Assembly (NCBI GenBank): GCA_009192285.1
Contig: WBVU01000009.1
Coordinates: 744,001-808,000, forward strand
Origin: Morchella semilibera
Taxonomy: Eukaryota; Ascomycota; Pezizomycetes; Pezizales; Morchellaceae
Length of the DNA: 64,000 nucleotides
Reading direction: 5' to 3'
Both the position numbers and the translations under genes were made by a program. The notes under the pieces were generated by a model, which was not told the DNA's origin, ran no database searches, and saw nothing but the letters and a program-made list of their open reading frames with translations. Positions within the stretch are counted from its first letter, which is position 1. The number at the start of each line of letters is the position of its first letter. Shown piece by piece: positions 59,959-64,000 of this stretch.

Positions 59959-59996
<38 letters not shown>

Positions 59997-60736
59997 CCAG
60001 TGAGCAGTAGACACAAAGAACCTCAGTCTTACCACGACCCATCTATCTCATGATCACCCTCCTCCACCTCCTCCACTAATCTCCACTATCCATAAGGAAG
60101 AAAAGAAAGAAAAAAAGAAACATCCCGACAAGTCAATCTCTCTCTCTCCCCTCTACCTCCCGGAGAATACAACGTTCACGTCCCAACAATCCAGCTAACC
60201 GACAACGACACCAACGGAAATACCCGCTCCACTCTCATTGACCCTTGTTAACCCTAACCCACGCATTCACCCGGCCAATCGGCCAAACACCCGCCGGAGG
60301 TACAAATCAAACCTGGGAAACAGAACGATCATCACAAAAGCAAGTCAAGGGCCAATATAATAACTAGCAAGAAAGGAAAAAAGGTTAGGTCAAGTCAAGA
60401 CTGAGTGGGCAAGGAAGAAAGACAGAGCAAGACAAGCAAGGAAGAAAGCAATCGAGTCCATTTATTTGTGTATTTACCCACGACGACCGGATAGCCGCGT
60501 AATAACCTACTTTATGTATAGTGCTATACCCACCCACCCACCCCAGCTCACCAACTAATTACTTACGCTGCATGTTACTCGTAACCTACATCGGCAGCAA
60601 ACGCACAAGAAAGCAAGAAAAAAGAGCCATGTAAGTGAAGTTCCAGGTATCATCAATCAATCCTCAGCCACATTAGTCCCATCCATTCATAGCTGGCTAA
60701 ATTAGCCGCCTGTCCGCCTGTCCGCTCGCCCGCCGG
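57937..60736. other. Intergenic stretch with simple repeats
   Basis: About 2.8 kb without a supported gene. It holds ACATGTA palindromes (58215, 58257, 58325, 58670, 58747, 59050), a TCAGTG repeat at 59097-59135, GTCG repeats at 59519-59538, CCA repeats at 59759-59780, and A tracts of 19 (59902-59920) and 31 (59965-59995) bases. The segment next to 60736 is the 3' flank of the carboxypeptidase. Confidence 0.5.
59965..59995. repeat. Poly-A tract (A31)
   Basis: A 31-base A run preceded 45 bases upstream by an A19 run. No element body or target duplication is evident around it, so it is listed as a homopolymer and not as a retroposed tail. Confidence 0.7.
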
Positions 60737-63087
60737 CTAAAGCCCGACCACCACCGCCAGCACCAAAGCACCCACAATAAACCCAAATGACGCCCTCACC
60801 GCCACACCTGCATCCGGCTCTCCACTATCGGCATCTCCATTGCTTCCATTGCCAGATCCCGAGCCGTTGTCGCCATTACTTGAGGATGTCTCCGATCCCG
60901 TCCACTCATCGCTGCTGTTGTACAGAATCCCGTTAATGATGACGCCCCGTCCGGCACCAATCATCTGCATCTCGGGAATAGTGCACGTCTCGATGCTCCT
61001 CACGAAGCACTGTGGCTTAAATGGGTCTGGGGCCACCAGCTTCTGGTCCGTCGTGCTCGAGCCGTTGGTCGAGTAGATGCTCCCTCCCTCGGTCTGGACC
61101 GTCTCCCCCGTGGCAAGCGACTGCCCGAGGATCGCACGCTCAAATAGCGCGAATGCTGTCTCGGGCTGGTACGAGGGGACGAGATGGCCCGCCTGGTAAA
61201 TACGTGTAAACGAAAAGTTACCGTGCTGGCGTACCTGGCCGCCGACATACGAGTCGTTGATACGGACGTCCTGGTAGCCGGCGGCGCGGAAAGCGTTGCT
61301 GTCGGGGTATTCGATGGCCAATGAGACCGCCTCGCCACCAATGTAATTACAGATGTAATCGCGGTCACCATAGAGGAGAGCTACGCGAACATTGCGTTGT
61401 AAGAGGTAGGAGATGGCATCAGTCTGGCCGCCACGGACAAAGTCACCAGCTAGATAACGGTTAGCAAAGGGTCAATGATTGCTAGGCAGGATATGGGATC
61501 TTACTCTGGTCAAAGGCATCCCAGACATGAGTGTTACTTTGCGTAAAATTTATCGGAACACCAATAGCCTCCTGCACGGTAGCATTATTAAGATACTCGA
61601 GGTATAAGTACCCCGGGAAGGGGTCCTCAGAGGGGTTAGCAACATCATAATAACTCCTACCGGTTGCCCAAACGCATCAGCATAGCACCCCAAGAAAAAA
61701 AGGCCAGAAAAAGGGGAGAGGAGAGGGACCCACCTCGAGCCATTATACCAACTATAATATCTAATCCGATTACAGTACTCATCGGCCGCCGCACACCTCG
61801 TATTCGTCCTGTCATGGTCACCATTATCCTCCGGATCAAACTGACTGACACTAGCTCTACATTCATCAATTAACTGATTGCATCCATCCGGTCCATCAAC
61901 CCTCTCCAACAGCACATCCCTCTGATCCGCAGTGATGACCTGCACCCCATACGGGTTCTCAAATGCATACATCGGATAGCTCGCCGTCTGCAGCTTAGCA
62001 TCAATGCACCCATTAATGATCCCGAGCGTCTCCAAGTGCAGCTCAATCGTACTCTCCTTGTCCAATTTCCCACTGTCACGGGCCTCGTTCTGCTCCTCAA
62101 AGAACTCAAAGAACGACGGCCCATATTTGCCGCCATAGCTCTCGGCAAACAGATTGATACCCGTGTTGTTGGGATTATATTGCGGAAAGTTAGTAAGCCA
62201 CGCCTGAAGGAAATGCCACGCGGTGCGAGCAGCGATGGCTGTAGTATTAGCAGTTGCATTCACGCCTGCGGAGGGGAAAGTTCCATTGAGAAGCATAATG
62301 CGGTTGTAGAAATCTCCGTAGAGAGTATCGAACTCCCCGTCCGTGTAGCCTAGGTCCTGATAGGTTTGAAATTCGGGTGGTGCTGTGGTGCCCGTTATAT
62401 ACTCGCCGCTTAAATCCAAGAGCGGAAGTGTGCCGTTTGTAGGGGTATCGTAAGAGTAACCAACTTTGTTGGGCTGTACAAATCGACAAATCATGAGCTA
62501 TCACTCATACCCACGGTGATACGCAGTGATTCGAGAAAACACCAACCTGGTCCAAAAACAACATATTACTCGCCCGATCCCAGCCCCACTCCCTCGGCAC
62601 CGTATGAATCGACTCCCTCCCCGCCTCCACCACCGTACACGGTCCCAACTCTGTAAACATCCCAATCATACTCGAGCTTCCTATTCCAGACACACACAAA
62701 CTATATTAGCACTCTATACCCTCATCACCCTCAATCACCACAGAAAGATGCAAGCTCACCTGGCCCTCCATTCAACCATATCGTCAACGGCGCACTTTCT
62801 GGGTTCTCCCTTGCCTCCACAAACCAGAAGAACGAATTGACTGGATACTCCTGGCTCACCTCCGGCGCGAGCGTATCTGGCGGCAAATGGATATACCCCG
62901 TGAACTGCTTCTGGTCCGGGTTCTGCGTGGCACAGATGGCCGACGTTGGACTCTTGTAACGGACGACAATGTTCTCATTATAGGGCGTCTGGAGCTCAAG
63001 CTGGTCATTGACGGGCGGTGGATACCCGTACTGCGCGTGGACAAAGTTTGGGAGTGCTGCAGCAGCAGCAAGGATGAGAGGAAGCAT
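60737..63087 (-). CDS. Secreted serine carboxypeptidase (S10), GPI-anchor type
   Basis: Five minus-strand exons, 63087-62760, 62680-62547, 62473-61734, 61656-61505 and 61449-60737, give 688 aa. A signal peptide (MLPLILAAAAALPNFVHA) is followed by IWLNGGPGSSSMIGMF (oxyanion and substrate loop), FLDQPNKVGYSYD, the nucleophile in FAESYGGKYGP (Ser266), LLYGDRDYICN (Asp480) and YQAGHLVPSYQP (His540). This is the complete S10 catalytic triad and the carboxypeptidase S1-homologue layout. Many N-x-S/T sites suggest glycosylation. After the catalytic domain the protein runs into a Gly/Asn/Ser-rich stretch and ends with a hydrophobic segment (FGFIVGALVLAVVVGL), the form of a GPI-attachment signal. It should release C-terminal residues from peptides outside the cell. 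One donor follows a single base (A|GTAAGA), and all joins keep frame. Confidence 0.9.
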
Positions 63088-63857
63088 TCTTAGGTTATTG
63101 AGAGGAGTACTGGTGAGAGAAGGGGGTGGAGAGTGACAGGAGTGAAGGGGGGCGGGGGGTCAAGTCCTCTATTATAAGGTACCCCGGTTGCACACAGAGT
63201 CTAAGGAGCAAGCACGGGACGAGGCGCAGCGCAGCGCAGCTGAGACTGCGTTTGGCGGAGTTGGATGGCTTGCCAATGGTTGATTGGTTGGCTGGTCGTA
63301 TTAGTATTAGTTGATGATGATGATGAGGAGGAGGAGGAGGAGTGTCTAAGGCCACTCACCACCTTATTTCACACTGGACAGGTAGAATTATGTCAAACTG
63401 CATGTCGACGGGAAACCGGAGAGTAGAATAAACACCCTACACACTCTAAGTTTGTGTAACAGCCACCTGGTAGCACACACCTAAACCACGCCTACAATGT
63501 GGCAGGGTACATGTAGGCATGGATTCTGATAGGGTTCACTTGAAGGTTGCATCGACTCGCTGGGCTGAATGCCACGCAACAAACTTAATCGATGGATCCA
63601 AGGGGTCGTCGTCATTGGAAGGAAAACATGATATTTCCCAATACGGAATAGATGCTCTGCTTTGGCGCCTACATACATGTAATTAGAAGCAGGAAGAGCC
63701 ATATTCCTGAATCCCGCCGTCGATAACCTCCTGTAGTGTCACCGCTCGTATTCCCCTGACAACGAACGATGTTAGTTAACCGAACCTCATCCTCTGAACA
63801 TTGTCTACAGAATATTAAATGCGACGACCAGCCCGCTCACAGCTGTACTAGAAAGCT
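63088..63857. other. Promoter of the carboxypeptidase and flank
   Basis: No second gene is supported. A GAGGAGGAGGAGGAGGAG run lies at 63325-63342, and TATTATAAGG (on plus; 63169-63178) stands about 85 bases upstream of the carboxypeptidase ATG. ACATGTA palindromes occur at 63508 and 63676. Confidence 0.4.
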
Positions 63858-63928
63858 CTCTACCCCACACCCTCTACCCCACACCCTCTACCCCACACCC
63901 TCTACCCCACACTCTCTACCCCACACCC
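63858..63928. repeat. 14-bp minisatellite, five units
   Basis: The unit CTCTACCCCACACC repeats five times in tandem with one altered unit (CACACTCTC in place of CACACCCTC). It is intergenic, near the window end. Confidence 0.85.
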
Positions 63929-64000
63929 ACGAGCCCAGAATTACTATACAAAAATCCAATATATCGCGACTCCAGCAACAACCACACCCCGAATCCGCCG

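Noticed and set aside
59896-59996. A19 and A31 tracts as a retroposon tail
   Set aside because: No element body, no target duplication; listed only as homopolymers.

Overview
The window looks like nuclear DNA of a filamentous ascomycete (Pezizomycotina). Introns are short (about 48-150 nt) with GT..AG ends and CTRAC/CTAAC-like branch sites, and genes are spread over long AT-rich intergenic stretches. The protein set is typical of filamentous fungi: an Aha1 co-chaperone, FMC1, a Pcl-type cyclin, a GPI-type serine carboxypeptidase and a CM1-motif protein. The low gene density, the many small inverted-repeat elements and the dense TACATGTA palindromes would suit a Pezizomycetes genome, but that placement is inference. 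No rRNA, tRNA, CRISPR array or secondary-metabolite cluster was seen.

Layout. 1-5 kb: a weak hypothetical ORF, then a tandem duplication (about 2.1 kb period) of a three-exon C2H2 zinc-finger gene. Each copy keeps the same 14-nt first exon and the same pair of upstream GTTCAGGCTCG boxes. A 163-bp inverted-repeat element lies between the copies. 6-8.2 kb: a proteasome assembly chaperone 3-like gene followed by a five-exon purine nucleoside phosphorylase. 10.4-11.5 kb: an alpha/beta hydrolase that appears broken. 11.7-12.5 kb: a MITE cluster including a hAT-type element nested in another MITE. 16.4 and 24.8 kb: two small zinc-ribbon proteins, with a possible third fragment at 18.1 kb. 30.8-32.9 kb (minus): a four-exon leucine-rich-repeat protein. 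34.2-35.2 kb: a disordered Ser/Pro/Asp-rich protein with a Cys-rich tail. 39.3-41.6 kb (minus): a CM1-motif (gamma-tubulin recruiting type) coiled-coil protein, divergent from AHA1 at 42.7-44.1 kb. 51.2-52.2 kb: a Pcl1/2-like cyclin preceded by about 7 kb of low-complexity, apparently gene-free DNA. 56.0-56.5 kb: a GC-rich reading frame with a frame change. 57.6-57.9 kb (minus): FMC1. 60.7-63.1 kb (minus): a five-exon secreted serine carboxypeptidase with a GPI-type tail. The end of the window has a 14-bp minisatellite.

The genes are mostly unrelated housekeeping or regulatory genes and do not form a pathway. The most interesting local structures are the tandem zinc-finger genes with a shared promoter box and fast-diverging middle exon, the nested MITEs, the small zinc-ribbon genes, a hydrophobic extension on Aha1, and two dispersed intergenic motifs (TACATGTA and CGAGTGATAYTNYGTGA). 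Splice models were read by eye and have not been checked against transcripts.
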